Shown: positions 31,515 to 39,800 of the stretch, one piece after another | Layout: each line of letters starts with the position of its first letter | How positions within the stretch are numbered: the stretch's first letter is position 1 | Source: Chromobacterium haemolyticum | Lineage (GTDB): Bacteria > Pseudomonadota > Gammaproteobacteria > Burkholderiales > Chromobacteriaceae | Assembly: GCF_002081825.1 (NCBI RefSeq) | Contig: NZ_MUKU01000039.1 | Location: 1-49,027, forward strand | Length of the DNA stretch: 49,027 nucleotides | Reading direction: 5' to 3' | Program-made: the position numbers and the translations under genes | The notes under the pieces: model-generated | Told to the model about the DNA's origin: nothing | The model's input: only the letters and a program-made list of their open reading frames with translations | The model's database searches: none

Positions 31515-31973
31515 TTATTTGAGTTGATCGATGTCGAGCCCCGCCGGCACCAGCGCGGGCACATAGGCCAGACCGAAAAAAGCGCGAGCGCGCCCGGCGG
31601 AGATCACCGTCAGCCCCGGCTTGCGTCCCTCCAAGCGATTAAGCCCCACCTGATTGGACTGTTGAGAGGAAACATAGCTGGAAAAGTAGTCGCCAAGCAG
31701 CTGCCTCATATCCGGCAGCGACGCACCCTGCCACGCCACCGCGAACACCACGCCGTCCGCCTGCCGGGCGAACTCGCGAATAAGGCGGCCGGCCTCGTCC
31801 CGGCTCTGCGCCACGGAATAGAGCGCCGACGACGCAGCCTTCAAGGCCAGAGCTTGCGGAGCGACAACCGCGCGCCCCGCCGGCAAGGGCTGCCCCAAGG
31901 TGGCCAAGGCAGGGCCGGAGAACAGGCTGAGGCCAAGCAACAAGGCGCGCCCCGCCATGAAAGACGTCTGCAT
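31515..31973 (-). CDS. DUF2844 exported protein
   Basis: 152 residues. A signal peptide (about 1-24, MAGRALLLGLSLFSGPALA core) precedes ATLGQPL. The rest contains VREFA-like strand patterns, GVVFAVAWQGASLPDMRQLL (a W-x-G segment typical of DUF2844) and a terminal variable part. Start ATG 31973 is preceded by GGGGGT. The function is unknown. It is first gene of a two-gene unit with DUF3443, so the two probably form one exported system; DUF2844 might be a propeptide-like inhibitor, substrate or chaperone of the predicted protease, which is speculative. Confidence 0.75.
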   Translation of the reverse strand: MQTSFMAGRALLLGLSLFSGPALATLGQPLPAGRAVVAPQALALKAASSALYSVAQSRDEAGRLIREFARQADGVVFAVAWQGASLPDMRQLLGDYFSSYVSSQQSNQVGLNRLEGRKPGLTVISAGRARAFFGLAYVPALVPAGLDIDQLK

Positions 31974-32124
31974 GAATACCCCCCATCAAATGGAAACTAC
32001 AGCCGCCCCTGGATGCTTTGTCCGGGACTTCAGAATAGGCGCGGCGCCAACGCCGCCATCAAAATATAGCACCTAAGCATGAAAGAGCAGCCCGATCAAG
32101 CCGAGGAGAGGAATCGTCAAGAAT

Positions 32125-32148
32125 AAAAAAGGGGGGCGAAAGCCCCCC
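32125..32148 (-). terminator. Terminator of the 32202-32579 gene
   Basis: GGGGGGC (32131-32137), loop GAAA, GCCCCCC (32142-32148), and T6 on the minus strand. Confidence 0.85.
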
Positions 32149-32201
32149 AGCGTCCTCAAAATTCAACCAGCTGCCCGCCAGTCAAATCCTGGATTTCTCA
32201 A

Positions 32202-32579
32202 TCAATACGCCAGCGAATCGTCATGCCGGGTCGCCACCAGCTTGCCCGCTCCCAAGGACAGCATCAGCAAGGCGACGCGCTCGTGGACGATCACCGTATG
32301 AGTATTGCCGGAAAACTGCATGTAACGGCGCAAGTCCTCCCGCACTTTGCGCGAGCCGGTCACGTCGATGATGATGTCGATACTGCTGCCCTGCTCGGCC
32401 AACTCGATGAAATTATCCGTGACGGAAATACCACGCTGCTGGGCCAGCAGAATGCCTGGCGAATCCAGGTTCAAGTCCGCCACGCCCACCATTCCGACAA
32501 ACGGCGCGTCCAACAGCTGCCGCAACAGCGGCGTTCCGGTTTCACCCGCGCCTATCATGCCTACTTTGATCTGCTCCAT
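32202..32579 (-). CDS. Stand-alone Rossmann-fold NAD(P)-binding protein
   Basis: 125 residues from ATG 32579. The dinucleotide motif GAGETG (GxGxxG, residues 10-15) follows the first strand KVGMI, then VGVADLN (acidic end of strand 2) and SIDIIIDVTGSRKVRE, as in the NAD-binding half of homoserine, aspartate or acylating aldehyde dehydrogenases. There is no catalytic domain, so it is half of the usual enzyme length. It may be a redox sensor or a free-standing regulatory domain rather than an enzyme. It ends in DDSLAY and has its own terminator. Exact family not recognised. Confidence 0.7.
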   Translation of the reverse strand: MEQIKVGMIGAGETGTPLLRQLLDAPFVGMVGVADLNLDSPGILLAQQRGISVTDNFIELAEQGSSIDIIIDVTGSRKVREDLRRYMQFSGNTHTVIVHERVALLMLSLGAGKLVATRHDDSLAY

Positions 32580-32687
32580 GCGGCCACCCAAATATGACTA
32601 TCAAATAAACACTGCACTGTAACAGCTTTAACCCTGGTCGCTATTTGAGCCAAATCAAGCGGAGCCGCGGGGAAGCCCCACAATGCA

Positions 32688-32713
32688 ACAGGCCCGGACA
32701 TCGCCGGGCCTGT
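32688..32713 (-). terminator. Hairpin after the 83-residue gene
   Basis: ACAGGCCCGG (32688-32697), 6-nt loop, CCGGGCCTGT (32704-32713). Few T follow on the minus strand (TTGC), so it is a weak terminator or an mRNA-protecting stem. Confidence 0.5.
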
Positions 32714-32735
32714 GAACATGACGCTTCGGATGAAC

Positions 32736-32987
32736 TCAATGCAGATTCTGCTGCGACAGAAAACGTAAATAACCAACGCCTTCCAACCAAAACCCGCCAT
32801 CGGCCAACGGCGTTGCCTCTTCTAGATCCGCCACGGTCAACACAAGCTCCTGGCCATCCAGATTGGCTTCCAGCACCACATCATCGTCATCGGAAAACTC
32901 TTCGGAAGCCGTATGGAAATCCGGCTTCACGAACTGATTGTTAACCTGAATATAGTCGGACTCATTCAGCAGACGCAGGATGTTCAT
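32736..32987 (-). CDS. Small acidic protein of unknown function
   Basis: 83 residues, start ATG 32987 behind AGGAGGT, a near-perfect ribosome binding site. It is acidic, with a DDDD stretch near residue 33, no Cys, no signal peptide, and alternating hydrophobic strands (VVLEANLDGQELVLTVADLE, then FWLEGVGYLRFLS). Probably a small soluble beta-rich cytoplasmic protein. Not recognised. It is monocistronic or follows radC weakly (100-bp gap, same strand). Confidence 0.65.
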   Translation of the reverse strand: MNILRLLNESDYIQVNNQFVKPDFHTASEEFSDDDDVVLEANLDGQELVLTVADLEEATPLADGGFWLEGVGYLRFLSQQNLH

Positions 32988-33086
32988 GGCGACCTCCTAA
33001 TGATGCGGTGAGAGACAAGGTCCAACAAGACAGCAATCGCGTACTGGTTCCAGGCGTCGCGAGCGCTCCCCACAACGTCTCAACGC

Positions 33087-33761
33087 CTACAGCCAGCCGC
33101 GCTCGGCAAAGGATTCCGCCCGCGCGCCGGTCACGACGAAGTGATCCAGCAACCTTATATCGACCAACTGCAGCGCAGCTTTTAATGTATTGGTTAGAGA
33201 ATGATCGGCGGCGGATGGTTCGCATACGCCGGATGGATGGTTATGGGCAATGATCACCCCCGCCGCGTTATTGGCCAGGGCCCGCCGCACCAGTTCGCGG
33301 GGATAGACCCGGGTTTCGGTCAGGGTGCCTCGAAACAACTCTTCTACCGCTATCACGCGATTCTGCACAGTCAAGAATACGGCGACGAACACTTCCACAT
33401 CCTTGCCCGCAATCGCCAGTCTCAAGAAGTCGCGCACCTGCCGCGGATTGCACAAGGCGTCCGTCAGGCTCATATCCTCCGCCAAAGCCCGCTGCGCCAA
33501 CTCCTTGCAAGCCATCAACTGCGCGTACTTGGCGGCGCCCAGACCTCGACGCGCCCGAAACTCGTCAAAACTGGCGTTGAGCAAACCGGACAGCGAGCCA
33601 AAGTCCAGCATCAACTGTCTGGCCATCTCCACCGCGCTCAGCCCTCGCATGCCGGTGCGCAGAAAAATGGCGAGCAATTCGGAGTCCGACAACGCGGCGG
33701 CTCCCTGGGCCAACAGCTTTTCACGGGGACGCTCGGCCTCCGGCCACTGGGCGATAGACAT
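33087..33761 (-). CDS. radC: RadC/JAMM-domain protein (UPF0758)
   Basis: 224 residues from ATG 33761, placed 9 bp after GGAGG; a GTG two codons earlier would be too close to it. N-terminal helix-hairpin-helix part (LSDSELLAIFLRTGMRG, RARRGLGAAKYAQL), then the JAMM metalloprotease-like domain with EELFRGTL, HNHPSGVCEPSAAD (zinc ligands His, His, Asp) and LLDHFVVTG. Normal full-length RadC. The role in DNA repair is disputed; the JAMM ligands are intact here. Divergent from coaBC. Confidence 0.92.
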   Translation of the reverse strand: MSIAQWPEAERPREKLLAQGAAALSDSELLAIFLRTGMRGLSAVEMARQLMLDFGSLSGLLNASFDEFRARRGLGAAKYAQLMACKELAQRALAEDMSLTDALCNPRQVRDFLRLAIAGKDVEVFVAVFLTVQNRVIAVEELFRGTLTETRVYPRELVRRALANNAAGVIIAHNHPSGVCEPSAADHSLTNTLKAALQLVDIRLLDHFVVTGARAESFAERGWL

Positions 33762-33918
33762 CTGCACGCTCCTCCTCTGGCTATAGCACTGTTTTCAGGG
33801 TCAGACCAAACGCGATGAAGCATGACCTACCATATCATCGAAGCCGCATGCCGGCCAGCGCGCCCAGTCCGTGGAAATCCGCTAAAATTGGACATTTACC
33901 GCCTGTTGCGACAAGCCC

Positions 33919-35103
33919 ATGACAAGCAAGAAAATTCTGCTAGGCATTACCGGCGGCGTCGCCGCCTACAAAGCGGCGGAGTTGACCCGCCTTCTCGTCA
34001 AAGCCGGCCACAGCGTGGAAGTGGTGATGACGGAGTCGGCCACGCGCTTCGTGACCCCGGCCACATTCCAGGCCTTGTCCGGCCACGCGGTGTACACCGA
34101 CCTCTGGGACGAGCGCCCCAGCAACGCGATGGCTCATATCGATCTATCGCGCCGCGCTGATGTTTTCCTGATTGCGCCGGCCACCGCCAATACCCTGTTC
34201 AAGCTGGCCCACGGCGCCTGCGACGACCTGCTCTCCACGCTGGCCGCCGCCCGCGCCTGTCCGCTGATCGTGGCGCCGGCGATGAACCGGCAAATGTGGG
34301 ACAATCCGCCCAATCAGCGCAATATGGCGCAGCTGCGCGCCGACGGCGTCGCCGTTTTCGGGCCGGCCAATGGCGCCCAGGCCTGCGGCGAAACCGGCGA
34401 AGGCCGCATGCTGGAACCGGAGGAGATCGCGGAATTGCTGGAAGGGTTTTTCTGCGCCAAGGTGCTGGCCGGGAAGAAGGTGCTGCTCACCGCCGGCCCC
34501 AGCTACGAGGCCATAGACACGGTGCGCGGCATCACCAACATCAGCTCAGGCAAGATGGGCTACGCGCTGGCGCGCGCCTGCCGCGACGCCGGCGCCGAAG
34601 TCACCCTGATCTCCGGCCCCACCGGCATGGAGGCCCCGCTGGGCATGCGTCGCGTGGACGCGGCCAGCGCCCGGCAAATGCACGATGCGGTCATGACCGA
34701 AGTGGGCCAAAGCGATATTTTCATTTCCGTCGCAGCAGTGGCCGATTACCGGGTCAAGACCCCGTCCGCCCACAAGATCAAGAAAGGCGCCACGCCGCCT
34801 AATCTGGAACTGGAGGAAAATCCGGACATTCTCGCCGCTGTCGCCTCCCTTCCCGCCGCCCCGTTCTGTGTTGGTTTCGCGGCGGAAAGCCAAAACCTGC
34901 TGGAGTTCGCCGAAGCCAAGCGCCAGCGCAAGAAATTGCCGCTACTGGTAGCCAACCTGGCGCAGCAGGCCATGGGCGCCGACGACAATCAGGTGGTGCT
35001 GCTGGACCGCGACGGCTCCCACCCCCTGCCCAGCATGCCCAAGCCGGACGTGGCCAAGGCCATTGTCCAACATCTGGCCAAGCTGTTGCCGCAAAACCGA
35101 TAA
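33919..35103 (+). CDS. coaBC: Bifunctional phosphopantothenoylcysteine synthetase/decarboxylase CoaBC
   Basis: 394 residues. CoaC part (1-190): His73 in NAMAHIDLSRRAD (catalytic base), substrate-clamp motif PAMNRQMW (120-127) and Cys156 in ACGETGEGRM. CoaB part (190-394): TAGPSYEAIDTVRGITNISSGKMG, SVAAVADYRV and KIKKG. It converts 4'-phosphopantothenate plus cysteine (CTP-dependent) to phosphopantetheine in coenzyme A synthesis. The dut gene starts 48 bp downstream in the same direction, the usual coaBC-dut pairing. Confidence 0.96.
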   Translation: MTSKKILLGITGGVAAYKAAELTRLLVKAGHSVEVVMTESATRFVTPATFQALSGHAVYTDLWDERPSNAMAHIDLSRRADVFLIAPATANTLFKLAHGACDDLLSTLAAARACPLIVAPAMNRQMWDNPPNQRNMAQLRADGVAVFGPANGAQACGETGEGRMLEPEEIAELLEGFFCAKVLAGKKVLLTAGPSYEAIDTVRGITNISSGKMGYALARACRDAGAEVTLISGPTGMEAPLGMRRVDAASARQMHDAVMTEVGQSDIFISVAAVADYRVKTPSAHKIKKGATPPNLELEENPDILAAVASLPAAPFCVGFAAESQNLLEFAEAKRQRKKLPLLVANLAQQAMGADDNQVVLLDRDGSHPLPSMPKPDVAKAIVQHLAKLLPQNR

Positions 35104-35151
35104 GCAATCGACACCGCGGCTGCCTCGCGCAGCCGACACGAAAGGACTCTC

Positions 35152-35607
35152 ATGAAAAAACCCATCATCGACGTCAAGATTTTGGACCCGCGTCTGAAAC
35201 AAAACCTGCCCAACTACGCGACCCCGGGTTCCGCCGGACTCGACTTGCGCGCAGCCATCGAGCAGGACATCACCATCGCCCCGGGCGAAACCCAGTTGAT
35301 CCCCACTGGCATGGCCATCCATATCGCCAACCCCAACCTGGCCGCCATGCTGCTGCCGCGCTCCGGCCTTGGCCACAAGCACGGCATCGTGTTGGGCAAT
35401 CTGGTGGGCCTGATCGATTCCGATTACCAGGGACAATTGTTCGTGTCGGTATGGAACCGCGGCCATGAGCCGTTCCGGCTGACTCCTCTGGAGCGCATCG
35501 CGCAGATGATCATCGTGCCCATCGTTCAGGTAGGTTTCAATATCGTCGACGACTTCGAAAGCTCGGAGCGCGGCGACGGCGGCTTCGGCAGCACCGGACG
35601 CAACTGA
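35152..35607 (+). CDS. dut: dUTP diphosphatase
   Basis: 151 residues, the length of E. coli Dut. All five dUTPase motifs are present: GSAGLDLRA (27-35), [11 protein letters not shown] (near 70), [13 protein letters not shown] (near 83, catalytic Asp), ERIAQMI (near 115) and [11 protein letters not shown] at the flexible C-terminus. A trimeric enzyme that hydrolyses dUTP to dUMP and keeps uracil out of DNA. Start ATG 35152 is preceded by AAAGGA 10 bp upstream. Cotranscribed with coaBC. Confidence 0.97.
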   Translation: MKKPIIDVKILDPRLKQNLPNYATPGSAGLDLRAAIEQDITIAPGETQLIPTGMAIHIANPNLAAMLLPRSGLGHKHGIVLGNLVGLIDSDYQGQLFVSVWNRGHEPFRLTPLERIAQMIIVPIVQVGFNIVDDFESSERGDGGFGSTGRN

Positions 35608-35755
35608 GGCCGGCCGCCTCGCGATTGCCTATACTCACACTGAACGGGAGCGATCCCGCGCGGCCGCGGTGGCCGCACACGCGGCTCCCGTCGGGCCCGG
35701 AGCTTGCCGGGTACGCCACGCTGTCCCCAACCCTCGCAAAGAAGGATGCGCCGGC

Positions 35756-36769
35756 ATGAAGCAAAGCCCCCAAGAGGACGACAGCAAGCGGATTCTCGAC
35801 AATCTCGTCGAGCTGACCTCCCAACGCGAACAGGACATGCTGGAAAGCAGCCTGGCCTCCACTCTGGTCGAGGTGATGCGCGTGGACAAGGTGGAGTTGT
35901 TCGCCTGTCGTTGGGTCAACGGCGTCCCCTACACCCGCCGAAGACTGAGCGCCGCCTCCATCGACGGCAAAACACAGATTACGGAAACCTCCAGCGACAG
36001 CTGGCTGCCTCCGCCGATCTTCCTCTACGACCTGCTTAACGCGCTGGACAGGGACGACGGCATTTTCCGTATTCCCCACGGCCTGTGCCTGCCCTTGCGC
36101 TGCATGGGCAGCATCGTATCCCTGCTAGTCATTCACGTGACCTCCGAACAGAAAGTCAACAAGGCCATGCTGAAGGCCATGGCCAGGATTCACGAGAACT
36201 TCCTGCGCCTGCTGTTCGAGGCGGACCGGGACATGCTCACCGCGCTGAACAATCGCCGCAAATTCGATTTGCGCCTGTTCAACCTGATGGCCACGCAGTT
36301 GCAATCTCCAAGCGAAAACCACGCCTGCACCTTGGCGCTGCTGGACGTAGACCATTTCAAGAGGGTCAACGACCAGTTCGGCCACATGGTGGGCGACGAG
36401 GTGCTGCTCTTGCTGGCGCAGCTGATGCAGCAGTCGTTTCGCGAAGACGACAGCCTGTTCCGCTACGGCGGCGAGGAGTTCGCTGTCATCTTTCAAGGAC
36501 TGCCTCCGGCCGAAGCGGCGGTGGCGCTGGAACGCTTCCGCCAGCGCGTCGAGCAATACTCCTTCCCCCAGGTGGGCCGCCTGACCGTCAGCCTGGGCTT
36601 CACCCGAATCCTGCCGCAGCTGTTGCCGGGACAACTGGTGGAGCAGGCGGACCGCGCCTTGTATTACGCCAAGACCCATGGCCGCAATCTGGTGTGCGGT
36701 TACGAAGAACTGGTCGCAGGCGGCCAGCTCGACAGTGCGCAACGTTTCGGCGAAATCGACCTGTTCTAA
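35756..36769 (+). CDS. Diguanylate cyclase (GGDEF domain)
   Basis: 337 residues from ATG 35756 (AAGGA 9 bp upstream; an in-frame extension to 35669 has no such site). N-terminal part about 15-150 is GAF-like (strand-rich, no membrane helix), then a GGDEF domain from about 160. The active-site loop is GGEEF (238-242), so c-di-GMP synthesis is expected; LTALNNRRKFD and ALLDVDHFKRVNDQFGH carry metal and substrate contacts. An inhibitory I-site RxxD is present as REDD (229-232), five residues before GGEEF. Cytoplasmic; the signal sensed is unknown. It ends at a shared terminator with gdhB. Confidence 0.92.
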   Translation: MKQSPQEDDSKRILDNLVELTSQREQDMLESSLASTLVEVMRVDKVELFACRWVNGVPYTRRRLSAASIDGKTQITETSSDSWLPPPIFLYDLLNALDRDDGIFRIPHGLCLPLRCMGSIVSLLVIHVTSEQKVNKAMLKAMARIHENFLRLLFEADRDMLTALNNRRKFDLRLFNLMATQLQSPSENHACTLALLDVDHFKRVNDQFGHMVGDEVLLLLAQLMQQSFREDDSLFRYGGEEFAVIFQGLPPAEAAVALERFRQRVEQYSFPQVGRLTVSLGFTRILPQLLPGQLVEQADRALYYAKTHGRNLVCGYEELVAGGQLDSAQRFGEIDLF

Positions 36770-36811
36770 ACCAAGCGGCTCCGCTTCCAACCCCTATCTT
36801 CCTGGCGTAAA

Positions 36812-36837
36812 AAAACCGGCTCCAAGGAGCCGGTTTT
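36812..36837. terminator. Bidirectional terminator between the GGDEF gene and gdhB
   Basis: AAAACCGGCTCC (36812-36823), loop of 2 nt, GGAGCCGGTTTT (36826-36837), with A/T runs on both sides. Confidence 0.9.
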
Positions 36838-36861
36838 CAATTGACGCGATCCGCAGGTCGC

Positions 36862-39800
36862 TTACGACAGCAGATGGTTGCTCAGCTCGCGCATGCCGGC
36901 CGACAACATGGCCAAATCCAGCACGCTGAACGACTGCAGTTCCGCGAACATCTGCGCGCAAACCTCCACCTGCTGGTGGCGCTTCTCCATCCACTGTTGC
37001 GCAAAGGCCTCCACGCCGGCGGCGTCCTGCAACGCCTGCCCCACCAGATTGCGATGCACGCGGTACAGATCGTCGCGCAACGCGGAGCGCGCCAGCGACT
37101 GCCAGCGGTTGTCGCGCGGCAGGCTGGTGATCGCATCGCGCAGCCAATCCAACTGCATCGCGTGGCCCAACTGGTAGTAGTTCTTGGCCAAAAGCTCCAG
37201 CGGCAGTTTGCTGCCTTCGCTGATTTCGATGATGTCCATCAGCGGCACGGCAAACTCCAGTCGCGCCAATACTTGCGCCAGCGGCTGCGGCATGCCCGGC
37301 TGGCTTAGACGCTCTTCCAGCGCCGCCACCGCCGGGTAGCCGCCGGAAGCGATCAACTGGGGCAACTGCGCCAACAGGGCCTGCACCTTGGCCGCGTACT
37401 GCTCGATCACGGCGTTCACCGAGGTGAACGGACGCTTGTTGCGCAGCACCCAGCGCGTCACGCGTTCCACCAGCGTGCGGACCAGCACCATCATTTCCAC
37501 CTGATGATCCGCCGGCACCTTGTTGTCCAAAGCTTCGATCTCGCTCCACAGGCGCTCGGCGTCGAACACGCGGCTGGCGATCCACCAGGCGCGGGCGATG
37601 TCGCCGGCGGAGAACGGAGACTCTTCCTGCATGCGGAACACGAAAGTGGTGCCCATGCGGTTGATGATCTGGTTGGCCAACTGGTTGGCGATGATCTCGC
37701 GCTTCAGCTGATGCTGTTGCATCTGCGCGCCAAAACGCTGCTGCAGCGGTTTCGGGAAGTAATGGGTCAGGATGGACAGGAAGTCCGCGTCGTCCGGCAC
37801 ATCGGTGGCCAAGATCGCCTGATCCAGCGAAATCTTGCTGTATGACAACAGCACCGCGATTTCCGGCACAGTCAGACCCTGGCGGGCCAAACGGCGCTCA
37901 TTGATCTGGGTTTCAGACGGCAGGTACTCGATCTCGCGGTTCAGCTCGCCGGTTTTTTCCATGTGCGCGATCATGCGCGCATGGGTGGTCAGCATCGCGG
38001 CGGCCTCCTGACGCTTGATCGCCAGAATCTGAGTCTGCAGGACATTGTTGCGCAACACCAGCTGCGCCACCTCATCGGTCATTTCCGCCAGCAGTTGGTT
38101 GCGCTGCTTCAAGGTCATATCGCCGGCCTGCATTACGCCGCCCAGCAGAATCTTGATGTTGACCTCGTGGTCGGAGCAATCCACGCCGGCGGAGTTGTCG
38201 ATGGCGTCGGTGGCGATGCGGCCGCCATTCAGCGCGAATTCGACGCGTCCCAGCTGAGTGCACGTCAGGTTGCCGCCTTCGGCCACCACCCGGGCTTGCA
38301 AATCGCGGCCGTCCACGCGCACCGGATCATTGGCGCGATCGCGCGCGTCGGCGTGGCTTTGACTGGACGCCTTGACATAGGTGCCGATGCCGCCGTTGTA
38401 CAGCAGGTCGATCTTGGCCTTGAGGATCTCGTGGATCAGCTCGTTCGGCGCCATGCTGTCCTTGTCCGTTTCCAGCCAGGCCTTCACTTCCGGCGACAAG
38501 GGGATGGACTTGGCGGAGCGCTCGAAGATGCCCCCGCCCTTGGAGATCAGCTCACGGTTGTAATCGGTCCAGCTGGAACGCGGCAATTTGAACAAGCGCG
38601 CGCGCTCGGCGTAGCTCTTGGCCGCATCGGGCGTCGGGTCCAGGAAGATATGCAGGTGGTTGAACGCCGCTTTCAGGCAGATGTGCTCGGACAGCAGCAT
38701 GCCGTTGCCGAACACGTCGCCGGCCATGTCGCCGATGCCGATCACGCTAAAGTCCTGCTCCTGGGTGTTGACGCCCAGGTGGCGGAAATGACGCTTGACC
38801 GATTCCCAGGCGCCGCGAGCGGTAATGCCCATGCCCTTGTGGTCGTAGCCCGCGGAACCGCCGGAAGCGAAGGCGTCGCCCAACCAGAAACCATAATCGG
38901 CGGAAATGCCGTTGGCGATGTCGGAGAACGTGGCCGTGCCCTTGTCGGCCGCCACCACTAGGTACGGATCGTCCGGATCCAGACGACGCACGTCCGCCGG
39001 GGGCACGATCTGGCCGTTCACCAGATTGTCGGTGACGTCCAGCAGCGCGGAGATGAAGATCTTGTAGCAGGCAACGCCTTCGGCCAGGAAGGCCTCGCGG
39101 TCGCTAGGCGCCGGCAGTTGCTTGCCGACGAAACCGCCCTTGGAGCCCATGGGCACGATCACCGAGTTCTTCACCATCTGCGCCTTCACCAGGCCCAGCA
39201 CTTCGGTGCGGAAGTCTTCCATGCGATCGGACCAGCGCAAACCGCCGCGCGCCACTTTGGAGCCGCGTAGATGCACGCCCTCCACGCGCGGGCTGTACAC
39301 CCAGATTTCGAACATCGGGCGCGGTTGCGGCAGGAAGGGAATCCGATTGGACTCCAGCTTGAACGAGATATAAGACTTGAACTCGCCGTCTGCGCCCTTC
39401 TGCCAGAAGTTGGTGCGGCGGGTGGCTAGGATCACCGACAGGAAACCGTTCAGGATGCGGTCTTCGTCCAGATTGGCCACGCCGTCCAGCTGCTCGCGCA
39501 GCTTGGCCAGCAAGGCGTCGGCGCGCGCGTCGTCGGCATGCGTCGGATCCAGACGCACGGAGAACAGCTCGACCAGCACTCGGGTGATGGCCGGATAATT
39601 GGCCACGCACTGCTCGATGTAAGCCTGGCTGAAGGTCAGACCGCCCTGGCGCAGGTACTTGGCCAAGGCCCTCACCAGCGAAATTTCACGCCAGTCCAAT
39701 CCGGCCACCAGCGCCAGGCGGTTGAAGCCGTCGTTCTCGCAACGTTTGGCGAATACCTGGGTCAGTAGTTCCTGGAAATCCAGCTGCACTTCTTCACTGG

